Assembly (NCBI RefSeq): GCF_900215245.1
Contig: NZ_LT907842.1
Span: forward strand, 1,798,001-1,862,000
Length of the DNA stretch: 64,000 nucleotides
Source of the DNA: Pseudomonas fluorescens
GTDB lineage: Bacteria > Pseudomonadota > Gammaproteobacteria > Pseudomonadales > Pseudomonadaceae
Reading direction: 5' to 3'
A program made the position numbers and the translations under genes. This document shows positions 53,000-61,382 of this stretch, in pieces; positions within the stretch are counted from its first letter, which is position 1; each line of letters begins with the position of its first letter. The notes under the pieces are model-generated. The model did not search any database, was not told the origin of the DNA, and worked only from the letters and a program-made list of their open reading frames with translations.

Positions 53000-54004
53000 T
53001 TAGTTCCAGCCGGCGCGGTCCATCAGGCGAATGGCCTCAGCCTGGCGCTTGCCTGCCACCTCCACCGGCAAGGTATCGGCGATGAACTTGCCCCAGGTCG
53101 CTACTTCCGCTGATGGCGGCACGGCGGGGTTAGCCGGGAACTCCTGGTTCACATCGGCAAAAATCTTCTGCGCCTCAGCCGTAGTCATCCACTCCACCAG
53201 GGCCTTGGCAGCCTCCGGGTGCGGTGCGTGCTTGGTCAGGCCAATGCCCGACAGGTTCACGTGTACGCCACGGTCGCCCTGGTTCGGCCAGAACAGCTTC
53301 ACCGCCAGGTCCGGCTTCTGCTTGTGCAGGCGACCATAGTAGTAGGTGTTGACGATACCCACGTCGCACTGCCCGGCGTTAATGGCTTCGAGCACTGCGA
53401 TGTCATCGGAGAACACGTCGGTGGACAGGTTGTTGACCCAGCCTTTGACGATTTCTTCAGTCTTGGCCGCGCCATGGGTTTCGATCAGGGTGGCCGTCAG
53501 CGACTGGTTGTAGACCTTTTTCGCTGTGCGCAGGCACAGTCGACCTTCCCACTGCTTGTCGGCCAGGGCTTCATAGGTGGTCAAGTCGCCCGGTTTTACG
53601 CGGTCAGTGGAATAGGCGATGGTCCGCGCACGCAGGCTAAGGCCAGTCCATGCGTGGCTGGAGGCGCGGTATTGCAGGGGAATGTTCTTGTCGATCACCG
53701 CAGAGGTGAACGGTTGCAGGATGCCCATTTGCTCGGCCTGCCAGAGGTTGCCGGCGTCGACGGTCAGCAGCAGGTCAGCGGTGGCGTTTTCGCCTTCGGC
53801 CTTGATCCGCTGCATCAGCGGGGCTTCCTTGTCGGTGATGAACTTCACCTGCACCCCGGTTTTCTGGGTGTAGGCGTCGAACACCGGCTTGATCAGTTCG
53901 TCGATACGCGAGGAGTAGACCACGACTTCGTCGGCCGCCTGCACGGTGGTGCTGCCGATAAGGGTGAGTGCCAGGGCAGTCAGGAGGCGCTTGGGTGCCA
54001 ACAT
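53000..54004 (-). CDS. Ferric-iron periplasmic binding protein (FbpA/FutA type)
   Basis: A 334-residue binding protein: signal peptide [19 protein letters not shown], then [20 protein letters not shown]. The Fe3+-binding tyrosine pair is in [19 protein letters not shown], the key feature of FbpA proteins. [20 protein letters not shown] is also typical. It delivers ferric iron to the permease encoded downstream. GAGAGACC precedes the ATG. The absence of an ATPase gene means a shared ATPase is likely. Confidence 0.9.
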   Translation of the reverse strand: MLAPKRLLTALALTLIGSTTVQAADEVVVYSSRIDELIKPVFDAYTQKTGVQVKFITDKEAPLMQRIKAEGENATADLLLTVDAGNLWQAEQMGILQPFTSAVIDKNIPLQYRASSHAWTGLSLRARTIAYSTDRVKPGDLTTYEALADKQWEGRLCLRTAKKVYNQSLTATLIETHGAAKTEEIVKGWVNNLSTDVFSDDIAVLEAINAGQCDVGIVNTYYYGRLHKQKPDLAVKLFWPNQGDRGVHVNLSGIGLTKHAPHPEAAKALVEWMTTAEAQKIFADVNQEFPANPAVPPSAEVATWGKFIADTLPVEVAGKRQAEAIRLMDRAGWN

Positions 54005-54116
54005 GGGTGCGGTCTCTCATTTGCAAAAAGAAGGCAAATGATAAGGACTCACATTTGGTAGCGCTCGGTGGAGGCGTTACCAGATGTTGCATGGCCGGAT
54101 TGGCGCGAGCGCTGAT

Positions 54117-54147
54117 GGCCTCATCGCGGGCAAGCCCGGCTCCCACA
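54117..54147. repeat. Single REP of another family (CATCGCGGGCAAGCCCGGCTCCCAC)
   Basis: GGCCTCATCGCGGGCAAGCC followed by CGGCTCCCACA differs from the other REPs of the window and resembles the REP type common in P. putida. Only one copy is present. Confidence 0.65.
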
Positions 54148-54163
54148 GAGACTGCATTTCAAG

Positions 54164-55387
54164 TCAGGGCTTGGCCAGCTCCGGCAGATCGCCCGTCAAC
54201 CCCAGGGCCTGACGTACAAAAACCGCTTTGGCTTCGGGCATCTGGTCGACCATTTTCAACCCGGCGTTGCGCAGCCAGCGTAAAGGCAGTTGATCGGCCT
54301 GGAACAACCGCTCAAAACCTTCCATCGCCGCCATCAGCGCCAGGTTGTGCGGCATGCGCCGGCGCTCGTAGCGGCTCAGCACCTTCACATCGGCCAGGCG
54401 CTCGCCGCGCTCGGTGGCCGCCAGCAACACTTCGGCCAGCACTGCTGCATCGAGAAAACCCAGGTTCACGCCTTGCCCCGCCAACGGGTGGATCACATGG
54501 GCGGCATCGCCGATCAACGCCAGGCCTTCGGCCACATAGCGCTTGGCGTGGCGTTGACGCAAGGGCACACAAACGCGCGGGTCGGCGCTGATCACTGTGC
54601 CGAGCCGCCCTTCAAAGGCGCGCTCCAGTTCACGGCAAAAGCTGTCGTCATCCAGCGCCATCAAGCGCTCGGATTCCGCCGGGGTGGTCGACCAGACGAT
54701 CGAACACCACTCCTCTTGCCCCTCCCGTACCAGCGGTAAAAATGCCAGCGGGCCGCTATCGGTGAAGCGTTGCCATGCCGTGCGCTGGTGAGCCTGGCTG
54801 CTGCGCACGCTGGTGACGATGGCGTTATGCAGGTAATCCCACTCGCGCGTCGCGGTGCCGGTCAGGCGGCGCACAGCGGAGTTGGCACCGTCGGCGGCAA
54901 CCACCAGCGGTGCACGCAATTTGCGGCCGTCGGCCAAGGTCAGCAGCCAGTCATCACCGGAGCGACGCATCTGTTCCAGGCGCGCATTGGCGAGCAAGCC
55001 CAAGTCGCAATCGTGCAGGCGGTCCAGCAACGCGTCCTGAACCACGCGGTTCTCGACGATATGCCCCAGCACTTCGGCGTGCACGCTGGCCGCTGAAAAG
55101 TGGATTTGCCCCGTGCCGCTGCCGTCCCACACCTGCATCTCGCCATAGGGGCTGGCGCGCCGCGACACAATGCCGTCCCACACGCCCAGGCGCTCGAGGA
55201 TGCGCTGGCTGGCGGCCGACAAGGCACTCACGCGGGGCTCGAAGGCTGCGTCCTGATCGAACGGCTTGACGCTCAGCGGGCTGCCATCGAGCAGCAGCAC
55301 TTGCAGGCCACTGCCCTGCAACGCCAGCGCCAAGGCGCTCCCGACCATTCCGGCCCCGACAATCAGCACATCTGCGCGCATGTCCAT
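54164..55387 (-). CDS. Ubiquinone-biosynthesis FAD-dependent hydroxylase (UbiI/VisC type)
   Basis: A 407-residue FAD monooxygenase: Rossmann motif DVLIVGAGMVGSALALALQG, the DG motif LVVAADGANSAVRRLTG, and the GD motif LALIGDAAHVIHPLAGQGVN with LGFLDA. This is one of the UbiH/UbiI/UbiF hydroxylases acting on the ubiquinone ring, most like VisC/UbiI. ATGs at 55387 and 55381 are both possible. It is the last gene of the pepP-ubiH operon, two genes after ubiH. Confidence 0.88.
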   Translation of the reverse strand: MDMRADVLIVGAGMVGSALALALQGSGLQVLLLDGSPLSVKPFDQDAAFEPRVSALSAASQRILERLGVWDGIVSRRASPYGEMQVWDGSGTGQIHFSAASVHAEVLGHIVENRVVQDALLDRLHDCDLGLLANARLEQMRRSGDDWLLTLADGRKLRAPLVVAADGANSAVRRLTGTATREWDYLHNAIVTSVRSSQAHQRTAWQRFTDSGPLAFLPLVREGQEEWCSIVWSTTPAESERLMALDDDSFCRELERAFEGRLGTVISADPRVCVPLRQRHAKRYVAEGLALIGDAAHVIHPLAGQGVNLGFLDAAVLAEVLLAATERGERLADVKVLSRYERRRMPHNLALMAAMEGFERLFQADQLPLRWLRNAGLKMVDQMPEAKAVFVRQALGLTGDLPELAKP

Positions 55388-55390
55388 GCT

Positions 55391-55876
55391 TTAAGCCTGT
55401 CTCGCTGGCGGCTTGCGCCGCACGTAAAGGGTTTTGTCGACCCGCGCCACCAGGGTGCCGGAGCCGTCATGAATCTGCACCTGAAGCTGGGGCAAGTACT
55501 TCTCACCCCCTTCAGTCTGTCGACGAATCTCGTCCAGCAAGGCGTCGTCGATGGAAAATTCGGCGTACACCGGGCCTTTGCCCGGCGAGATGAAATCGAT
55601 GCTCGCAGCCTTGTCCCAGACGATGTAGTCGCGGCCCAGGTTCTCCATCAACAGCAACATGTAGAACGGATCGACCATCGAATACAAGCTGCCGCCAAAT
55701 TGCGTGCCGACGTAATTACGGTTGTACCAGCCCAGCCCCATGCGCACTTTGACATGACGAAAGTCAGCGCTCATGTGCTGCACGCTGATCCCCGCCCCGA
55801 GATAGGGCGGATAAAGGGTCATGACCCAACGCAACAGCCGCGCTTTACCCAACCGTTGGACCAACCACTTACGCAT
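55391..55876 (-). CDS. DUF4442 hotdog-fold thioesterase-like protein
   Basis: A 161-residue single-hotdog protein: MRKWLVQRLGKARLLRWVMT, NRNYVGTQFGGSLYSMVDPF (helical hotdog signature), FISPGKGPVYAEFSI and VDKTLYVRRKPPARQ. DUF4442 proteins are presumed acyl-CoA thioesterases. The 5' end overlaps the ubiH stop by eight bases and it precedes the second ubiquinone hydroxylase by three bases, so it is an integral operon member, though no role in ubiquinone synthesis is known to me. Upstream in-frame starts to 56191 lie within ubiH and are rejected. Confidence 0.82.
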   Translation of the reverse strand: MRKWLVQRLGKARLLRWVMTLYPPYLGAGISVQHMSADFRHVKVRMGLGWYNRNYVGTQFGGSLYSMVDPFYMLLLMENLGRDYIVWDKAASIDFISPGKGPVYAEFSIDDALLDEIRRQTEGGEKYLPQLQVQIHDGSGTLVARVDKTLYVRRKPPARQA

Positions 55877-57056
55877 CGGGGCGCGTACCCAAGCCCATGG
55901 CCTGACGGGCGAACCAGCGTTTGGCCGGCGGGAGCAGGTCCAGGCCCAGCAGGCCCATATTACGCCCCATGGCCACCAAGGGTTGAGCACTGCCAAACAG
56001 GCGCGTGACTTGATCGGAGAACCCCACCGTGAGCTTCTGATCCAGGTGCTGGCGCTCGCGATAACGCTGCAACGTCGCCAGGTCACCCGGCACCGCCGGC
56101 CCAGCCAGCAAGGCTTCGGCCAAGGCATTCGCATCGCGCAGGGACAGGTTGAAACCCTGCCCGGCAATCGGGTGCAGGCTGTGAGCCGCATTGCCGAGGA
56201 CCGCCAGGTGAGAGCGGACTTGTTCTTCCGCCTCCACCAGAGTCAGCGGGTACAAATGACGGGCGCCCACTTGCTTCAGGGTGCCCAGGCGGTAGCCGAA
56301 CACGCCCTGCAATTCGCTCAAGAAACTGCGTTCATCAAGGTTGGCCAGGCGCTGTGCGTCCATGCCGATGCGGGTCCAGACCAGCGCGCAACGATTGTCC
56401 GGCAGCGGCAGCAAGGCCATCGGGCCTTCATCGGTGAAGCGCTCGAAGGCTTCGCCGTTGTGCGCTTCGCTTGGGGTGATGTTGGCGATCAGCGCACTCT
56501 GGTTGTACGGGCGTGTTTTTACACCGATGCCTAATTGCTCGCGCAGACCGGAGCGGCCCCCATCGGCCAGCACCGCAAGGTCGCACTCCAATACGGTTTC
56601 ATCATTGAGGGTCAGGCGATAGCCATCGGGCAGCGGCTCCATGCGCGTGACTTCGGCCGGGCAGCGCCAGCTCACCACTTCTTTGTCCAAACCTTGCCAC
56701 AGGCATTGGCCGAGCCAGGCGTTTTCCACCACATAACCGAGGGCAGGCACGCCCTCCTCCATCGCGGATAACCGCGCAGTGGAGAAACGCCCACGGTCCG
56801 ACACATGAATCTGCTTGATCGGCTCGGCGCGGCGGGAGATGGCTTGCCACAGGCCCAAGCGCTGATAAATCTGACGAGCGCCGTAAGACAACGCCGAGGA
56901 ACGCGCATCGTAGCTCGGCTGATACGTGTCACCCGGCGCAAACGGTTCGATCAGCACGATGTTCCAACCCCGCGCCTTGGCGCCCGCTTGCAACGCCAGC
57001 GCCAGGCTCGCACCCACCAGGCCGCCGCCGATGATCGCCAGGTTAACGCGGCTCAT
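55869..57056 (-). CDS. ubiH: 2-octaprenyl-6-methoxyphenyl hydroxylase
   Basis: A 395-residue FAD hydroxylase: LAIIGGGLVGASLALALQAG, LAVLADGGRSGLREQLG, and LAVLGNAAHSLHPIAGQGFN with LSLRDA, where GN replaces GD as in E. coli UbiH. It hydroxylates the ubiquinone ring (C4 position in E. coli). The ATG overlaps the pepP stop (ATGA), the classical pepP-ubiH arrangement. No anomalies seen. Confidence 0.94.
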   Translation of the reverse strand: MSRVNLAIIGGGLVGASLALALQAGAKARGWNIVLIEPFAPGDTYQPSYDARSSALSYGARQIYQRLGLWQAISRRAEPIKQIHVSDRGRFSTARLSAMEEGVPALGYVVENAWLGQCLWQGLDKEVVSWRCPAEVTRMEPLPDGYRLTLNDETVLECDLAVLADGGRSGLREQLGIGVKTRPYNQSALIANITPSEAHNGEAFERFTDEGPMALLPLPDNRCALVWTRIGMDAQRLANLDERSFLSELQGVFGYRLGTLKQVGARHLYPLTLVEAEEQVRSHLAVLGNAAHSLHPIAGQGFNLSLRDANALAEALLAGPAVPGDLATLQRYRERQHLDQKLTVGFSDQVTRLFGSAQPLVAMGRNMGLLGLDLLPPAKRWFARQAMGLGTRPDA

Positions 57057-58375
57057 CGGGCAGCCGCCATCAGCGCTTCGATCTCGACAACCGTCTTGGG
57101 CACGCCGCCGGTCAGGATTTCACAGCCTTGCTTGGTCACCACCACGTCGTCCTCGATGCGCACGCCAATGCCACGCCATTTCTTTGCCACATTCTGGTTG
57201 TCCGGCGATATATAGATGCCGGGTTCCACGGTCAACGCCATGCCGACTTCCAACACGCGCCATTCGCCACCGACCTTGTACTCGCCCACATCGTGTACAT
57301 CCATGCCCAACCAGTGTCCGGCACGGTGCATATAGAAGGTCCGGTACGCTTCGCTGGCGATCAATTCGTCGACATCGCCCTGCAACAGGCCCAGTTTCAC
57401 CAGCCCGGTGGTAATGACTTTTACCGTCGCCTCATGGGCCTGGTTCCAATGTTTGTTCGGCGCAATTTCGGCAAAGGCCGCTTCCTGGGACGCCAGCACA
57501 ATCTCGTAAATCGCTTTTTGCTCGGGCGAAAACGTACCGTTGACCGGCCAGGTGCGAGTGATGTCGCTGGCGTAGCAGTCAATCTCACAACCGGCGTCGA
57601 TCAGCACCAGGTCGCCATCCTTGAGCACTGCGTCATTCTGCTGGTAATGCAAAATGCAGCTGTTGCGCCCGGCGGCGACGATGGAGCCATAGGCCGGCAT
57701 TTTCGCGCCGCCCTTACGAAACTCGTAATCCAGCTCGGCTTCCAGGCTGAACTCATACAACCCCGCGCGACTGGCCTGCATGGCCTTCACGTGGGCCGCA
57801 CAGGAAATTCGTGCGGCCTCGCGCATCACCTTCACTTCTGCCGCCGATTTATACAGGCGCATGTCGTGAAGCAGATGATCCAGGGCAACAAATTCGTTCG
57901 GCGGCTGGGCGCCCAGGTGCGCTTTAGAGCGGATCACGTTGATCCACTCCATCACATGCCGGTCGAACTCGGCGTTGCTGCCCATGGCCGAGTAGACCCG
58001 GTCGCGGCCTTCGATCAGGCCCGGCAGGATGTCGTCGATATCGGTGATGGGGAATGCATCGTCGGCGCCAAAGTCACGAATCGCGCCTTCGGTGCCGGCA
58101 CGCAGGCCGTCCCACAATTCGCGCTCGGCGTTGCGTTCGCGGCAGAACAGCACGTACTCGCCATGCTGGCGACCGGGCATCAGCACGATCACCGCTTCGG
58201 GCTCGGGAAACCCGCTCAGGTACTGGAAGTCGCTGTCCTGGCGGTAGACGTGCTCGACATCACGATTGCGAATGGCCACGGCGGCGGCCGGCAGAATCGC
58301 GATGCTGTTGGGTTCCATCTGCGCCATGAGCGCCTTGCGGCGACGGGTGTATTCCGCTTTCGGGATATGGATCAT
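57053..58375 (-). CDS. pepP: Xaa-Pro aminopeptidase (aminopeptidase P)
   Basis: A 440-residue M24B peptidase: an AMP_N domain (1-170; EYTRRRKALMAQMEPNSIAI, QDSDFQYLSGFPEPEAVIVL) and a pita-bread domain. The metal ligands are visible in LIDAGCEIDCYASDITRTWP (two Asp), HWLGMDVHDVGEY (His), LTVEPGIYI (Glu) and RIEDDVVVT (Glu). It removes N-terminal residues next to proline. GGAAG precedes the ATG. It follows ygfB by 20 bases. Confidence 0.95.
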   Translation of the reverse strand: MIHIPKAEYTRRRKALMAQMEPNSIAILPAAAVAIRNRDVEHVYRQDSDFQYLSGFPEPEAVIVLMPGRQHGEYVLFCRERNAERELWDGLRAGTEGAIRDFGADDAFPITDIDDILPGLIEGRDRVYSAMGSNAEFDRHVMEWINVIRSKAHLGAQPPNEFVALDHLLHDMRLYKSAAEVKVMREAARISCAAHVKAMQASRAGLYEFSLEAELDYEFRKGGAKMPAYGSIVAAGRNSCILHYQQNDAVLKDGDLVLIDAGCEIDCYASDITRTWPVNGTFSPEQKAIYEIVLASQEAAFAEIAPNKHWNQAHEATVKVITTGLVKLGLLQGDVDELIASEAYRTFYMHRAGHWLGMDVHDVGEYKVGGEWRVLEVGMALTVEPGIYISPDNQNVAKKWRGIGVRIEDDVVVTKQGCEILTGGVPKTVVEIEALMAAAR

Positions 58376-58395
58376 GGGCAGATGGGCTTCCTTTC

Positions 58396-58953
58396 TTAGT
58401 GCAGCGAAGGCTTGGGTGCAGCCGGTTCAGCGGACTTCTTGGTCTCGGTGAACAGCAGCAGCGGCGCGACGCGCAGGTATTCCATTACTTCCATATAGTC
58501 GCCTTCGCCGTCTTCGGACTCTTCCAGGGCATCTTGCACCTGGGAGATCGCCGCCAAGTCTTGCAACACTTCTTTGGCATCAGTGCTCAGTTCCAGGCCG
58601 CTGGCGTTCACGCCGAAACCGTGGAGGAAACCCTGGCACCATTGGCCCAGTGCGGCAGCGCGCTCGGTAAGCGGTGCGTCGTCGGTCGGCAGCAGCAGGA
58701 CCACGGTGACGTCATCACCGGTCAGCTCGCCTTTGACCATCTCTTGCAGGCCAATCAGCGCGTTACGCACGTTCTCGGTCGGTTCGGTTTCCAGCAGCTC
58801 GGCCACATCAGCCAGCCAGTTGTCGGCATCGAAGCCAACACCCGTGCAGCTGCGGCCCAACAACACGCCGTGCAGTTCGGCAGGCGAGCAAGGATGACCG
58901 CTGGAGCTCAGCAGTTTGGAAAAAGCGTCGTACGGGGAGTTCTGAATAGGCAT
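58396..58953 (-). CDS. ygfB: UPF0149 family protein YgfB
   Basis: A 185-residue YecA/YgfB-family protein: [20 protein letters not shown] then [11 protein letters not shown], and [19 protein letters not shown], the UPF0149 signature. The acidic C-terminal half ([20 protein letters not shown]) is typical. In P. aeruginosa YgfB affects a peptidoglycan-amidase regulator and beta-lactam resistance (family knowledge). It begins the ygfB-pepP-ubiH operon and is divergent from the zapA operon. Confidence 0.92.
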   Translation of the reverse strand: MPIQNSPYDAFSKLLSSSGHPCSPAELHGVLLGRSCTGVGFDADNWLADVAELLETEPTENVRNALIGLQEMVKGELTGDDVTVVLLLPTDDAPLTERAAALGQWCQGFLHGFGVNASGLELSTDAKEVLQDLAAISQVQDALEESEDGEGDYMEVMEYLRVAPLLLFTETKKSAEPAAPKPSLH

Positions 58954-59091
58954 GGTGAGCTAGGCGCCAGACGGCGCAATGTCTAGAATGAAGCGCTGTA
59001 TCCTAGCACCGGCAGACGTACCAAGACTATCAAGGGCGTCAGATCGTTTATCCTGCAGTTGCCATTCATCAGACAAATCCAGTGGAACCCA

Positions 59092-59301
59092 ATGGAAGAC
59101 ACCGACCTGCAAGCGCTGATGGCCAGACTCGAATTGCTAATTGATCGGGTCGAGCAACTTAAGAGTCAAAACGGACTCCTATTAGCTCAGGAAAAGACCT
59201 GGCGCGAGGAACGCGCTCACCTCATTGAAAAAAACGAAATCGCCCGGCGTAAGGTCGAATCGATGATTTCGCGCCTGAAGGCCCTGGAGCAAGACTCATG
59301 A
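59092..59301 (+). CDS. Short coiled-coil protein upstream of zapA (TIGR02449 type)
   Basis: A 69-residue protein that is almost entirely one coiled coil: MEDTDLQALMARLELLIDRV then EQLKSQNGLLLAQEKTWREE and KVESMISRLKALEQD. It is like ZapB in length and heptad pattern and is always found before zapA in Pseudomonas (TIGR02449). Its stop overlaps the zapA start (ATGA). A cell-division role is inferred from the context. The start at 59092 has no strong Shine-Dalgarno. Confidence 0.82.
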   Translation: MEDTDLQALMARLELLIDRVEQLKSQNGLLLAQEKTWREERAHLIEKNEIARRKVESMISRLKALEQDS

Positions 59302-59615
59302 GTTCAAGCAATAGCGTTACCGTGCAGATCCTCGACAAAGAATATTCGATCATCTGCCCCCAGGAAGAACGCAGCAACCTGGTGAGTGCTGCCCGCTACC
59401 TGGATGGCAAAATGCGTGAAATCCGCAGCAGCGGTAAAGTCATCGGTGCCGACCGCATCGCCGTGATGGCCGCGCTGAACATCACCCACGATCTGCTGCA
59501 TAAGCAGGAACGGCCTGACGTTCAGGCCAGCGGCTCAACGCGCGAGCAAGTGCGTGACCTGCTGGAACGCGTGGATCTGGTGCTTTCCACTGATTCGGAC
59601 GCACCCAAGGGCTGA
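59298..59615 (+). CDS. zapA: Cell division protein ZapA
   Basis: A 105-residue ZapA: NSVTVQILDKEYSIICPQEE, RSNLVSAARYLDGKMREIRS, then DRIAVMAALNITHDLLHKQE. It binds and bundles FtsZ filaments at the Z-ring. It is translationally coupled to the coiled-coil protein before it and followed by the 6S RNA gene, the conserved gamma-proteobacterial arrangement zapA-ssrS-fau. Confidence 0.95.
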   Translation: MSSSNSVTVQILDKEYSIICPQEERSNLVSAARYLDGKMREIRSSGKVIGADRIAVMAALNITHDLLHKQERPDVQASGSTREQVRDLLERVDLVLSTDSDAPKG

Positions 59616-59634
59616 TTGCCAACGCTGTTTAAGG

Positions 59635-59640
59635 TATACT
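59635..59640 (+). promoter_or_regulatory. Probable -10 element of the 6S RNA promoter
   Basis: TATACT ends seven to eight bases before the expected 6S start. No good -35 is seen (GCTGAT at 59611 with 18-base spacing is the best). Confidence 0.5.
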
Positions 59641-59646
59641 CGCCCC

Positions 59647-59823
59647 ACTCCCTGGCGTGTTTGCCAGTCGGCGATGTCCCTGAGCCGATTCGCACTACCC
59701 TGGAAGTTGCACGTTGGGCTGGTGTGCATGTCCGCTAGACGGAAAGCCTTAAAGCCTACTGCATCTTCCACCTTGAACTTTCGGGTTCAAGGGCTAAGTC
59801 GACAGCGGCTCTGTCGGGGAGCC
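59647..59823 (+). ncRNA. ssrS: 6S RNA
   Basis: The region between zapA and fau shows the conserved 6S elements in order: TCCCTGAGCCGATTCGCA, GAAAGCCTTAAAGC, CACCTTGAACTTTCGGGTTC and AAGGGCTAAGTCGACAGCGG. The closing-stem parts (TCCCTGGCG near the 5' end, GTCGGGGAG near the 3' end) can pair. 6S RNA binds RNA polymerase holoenzyme in stationary phase. The ends are approximate: the 5' end is set by the TATACT -10 and the 3' end by the conserved GGGGAGCCT. Confidence 0.92.
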
Positions 59824-59838
59824 TGAATTCCCAAACTC

Positions 59839-59867
59839 AATGCCAGTCCCAGGACTGGCATTGTTTT
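59839..59867 (+). terminator. Terminator between ssrS and fau
   Basis: AATGCCAGTC pairs perfectly with GACTGGCATT around CCAG and is followed by GTTTTAT. Confidence 0.8.
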
Positions 59868-59882
59868 ATGAGCCGAAAAACC

Positions 59883-60512
59883 ATGACCGAACCTGCGCCG
59901 CTTTCCCGCCCGCAACTTCGACGCATGTTGCGCAAGGCCCGCCGCGAGCTGACCCCGAGCGAACAGCGTAAGGCAGCCCAAGGCTTGTATCGGCAACTGG
60001 CACAGCAACCGCTGTTTCGCCGCGCCAAACATATCTCTTTGTATCTACCGACGGACGGTGAAATCGATCCGCGCTTGCTGCTGCGCGCCGCTCAGCGCCG
60101 GGGCAAGGCCACTTACCTGCCGGTGCTGAGTGCCTGGCCGCGCACCAAGATGGTATTTCAGCGTGTGCGGCCTGGGGATAAGTTGTTGCCCAACCGCTTT
60201 CGCATTCTTGAACCGCGCGTGAATGCCAATCGCCAGCGCCCGGTATGGGCACTCGATCTCGTGCTGCTGCCGCTGGTGGGCTTCGATGATGTGGGTGGGC
60301 GCCTGGGCATGGGCGGCGGGTTTTATGACCGCAGCCTGGCCTACCTCGCCAGGCGCCAAAGCTGGCGCAAGCCGACGCTGCTGGGGCTGGCCCATGAATG
60401 TCAGAAAGTCGAGCGCTTGGCGCAGGCGAGCTGGGACGTGCCACTGGCGGGCACCGTCACCGATAAGCAGTGGTATGTCGCAGAAGCGTCGCTGGAGTCA
60501 ACGACGCCTTGA
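59883..60512 (+). CDS. fau: 5-formyltetrahydrofolate cyclo-ligase
   Basis: A 209-residue enzyme (YgfA/MTHFS): SRPQLRRMLRKARRELTPSE at the N terminus, HISLYLPTDGEIDPRLLLRA, and the signature DVGGRLGMGGGFYDRSLAYL with folate/ATP contacts. It converts 5-formyl-THF to 5,10-methenyl-THF with ATP. The start is uncertain: ATG 59868 lies within the terminator's tail and 59883 (MTEPAPLSRP) fits the family better; neither has a Shine-Dalgarno. If 59868 is used the protein has 214 residues. Confidence 0.92.
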   Translation: MTEPAPLSRPQLRRMLRKARRELTPSEQRKAAQGLYRQLAQQPLFRRAKHISLYLPTDGEIDPRLLLRAAQRRGKATYLPVLSAWPRTKMVFQRVRPGDKLLPNRFRILEPRVNANRQRPVWALDLVLLPLVGFDDVGGRLGMGGGFYDRSLAYLARRQSWRKPTLLGLAHECQKVERLAQASWDVPLAGTVTDKQWYVAEASLESTTP

Positions 60513-60519
60513 AAAGGTG

Positions 60520-60669
60520 TTAACGCTTGAACGGGTGTGGCTGCTGCTGAGCCAGTTCAACGGGCGCATCGGTCTTGTTCGACCACAAGCTCTGCGCATA
60601 CCCGGTGGTCACGACGCCCAGACCAAACAAAATGACCAAAATCCATAGTAAATCCGGTTTACGTTGCAT
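60520..60669 (-). CDS. Small single-pass membrane protein, 49 residues
   Basis: An ATG at 60667-60669, with GGGGG eight bases upstream, opens a 49-residue frame: MQRKPDLLWILVILFGLGVV, TTGYAQSLWSNKTDAPVELA, QQQPHPFKR. One clear membrane segment with positive-inside residues (QRK) fits a type II bitopic protein. It converges on fau, with seven bases between the two stops. The clean layout, ribosome-binding site and membrane segment support a real gene; function unknown. Confidence 0.7.
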   Translation of the reverse strand: MQRKPDLLWILVILFGLGVVTTGYAQSLWSNKTDAPVELAQQQPHPFKR

Positions 60670-60863
60670 CGATTGCCCCCCTTCAGGCACCTCGTACACG
60701 ATGACAACAACGTTCCAAAGTAGTCCGTTGCAGCTGCGTCAAGCTTAAAAGCGGGCATTCTGCGGTAACGTGAACCAACACGCAAACCTTGACGCCAACC
60801 GACTGTCGGTTTGTCATGGAATTGCCCGACAACTTATCCAATGCCTTTTTTTGGAGCGTAAAA

Positions 60864-61313
60864 ATGGCCTACTGGCTGATGAAATCCGAGCCCGACGAAC
60901 TCTCCATCAACGGCCTGGAAAAGCTCGGCGAAGCGCGCTGGGACGGGGTTCGTAACTACCAGGCGCGCAATTTTCTACGCGCCATGGCGGTGGGTGACGA
61001 GTTCTTCTTTTACCACTCCAGCTGCCCCGAGCCCGGCATCGCCGGTATCGGCAAAATCATCGAGGCTGCCTACCCGGACCCGACCGCACTGGAGCCGGAC
61101 AGCCATTATTTCGACGCCAAGGCCAGCCCGGAAAAAAATCCGTGGAGCGCGATCAACGTGGCACACGTTAAAACCTTCCCCAACGTGCTGGGCCTGGGTT
61201 ACCTGAAGCAACAAACCGCCCTTGCCGAACTGCCCTTGGTGCAAAAGGGCAGCCGGCTTTCGGTCATGGCGGTCACGCCTGAACAGTGGGCCGCAATCAT
61301 CCATTTGCTTTAA
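60864..61313 (+). CDS. EVE domain protein
   Basis: A 149-residue single EVE domain (PUA-like fold): AYWLMKSEPDELSINGLEKL, VRNYQARNFLRAMAVGDEFF then FYHSSCPEPGIAGIGKIIEA and NVLGLGYLKQQTALAELPLV. EVE proteins, related to YTH domains, bind modified bases in DNA or RNA; many are linked to restriction, but here the gene lies in a housekeeping block. GGAGC precedes the ATG at 60864. The 194 bases upstream hold nothing recognisable. Confidence 0.9.
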   Translation: MAYWLMKSEPDELSINGLEKLGEARWDGVRNYQARNFLRAMAVGDEFFFYHSSCPEPGIAGIGKIIEAAYPDPTALEPDSHYFDAKASPEKNPWSAINVAHVKTFPNVLGLGYLKQQTALAELPLVQKGSRLSVMAVTPEQWAAIIHLL

Positions 61314-61382
61314 CTGATCGATATCAAGACCCCCAGAGGGAAAACCGGTCACACTGGAACGCTAATGCCGCAGGATGCAGCC

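Noticed and set aside
55877..56191. Upstream in-frame extension of the DUF4442 gene
   Set aside because: It lies entirely within ubiH in another frame and reads as a tryptophan- and arginine-rich non-protein sequence.
59616..59867. A short protein gene between zapA and fau
   Set aside because: The small frame at 59554-59826 runs across the 6S RNA, whose conserved elements explain the sequence.
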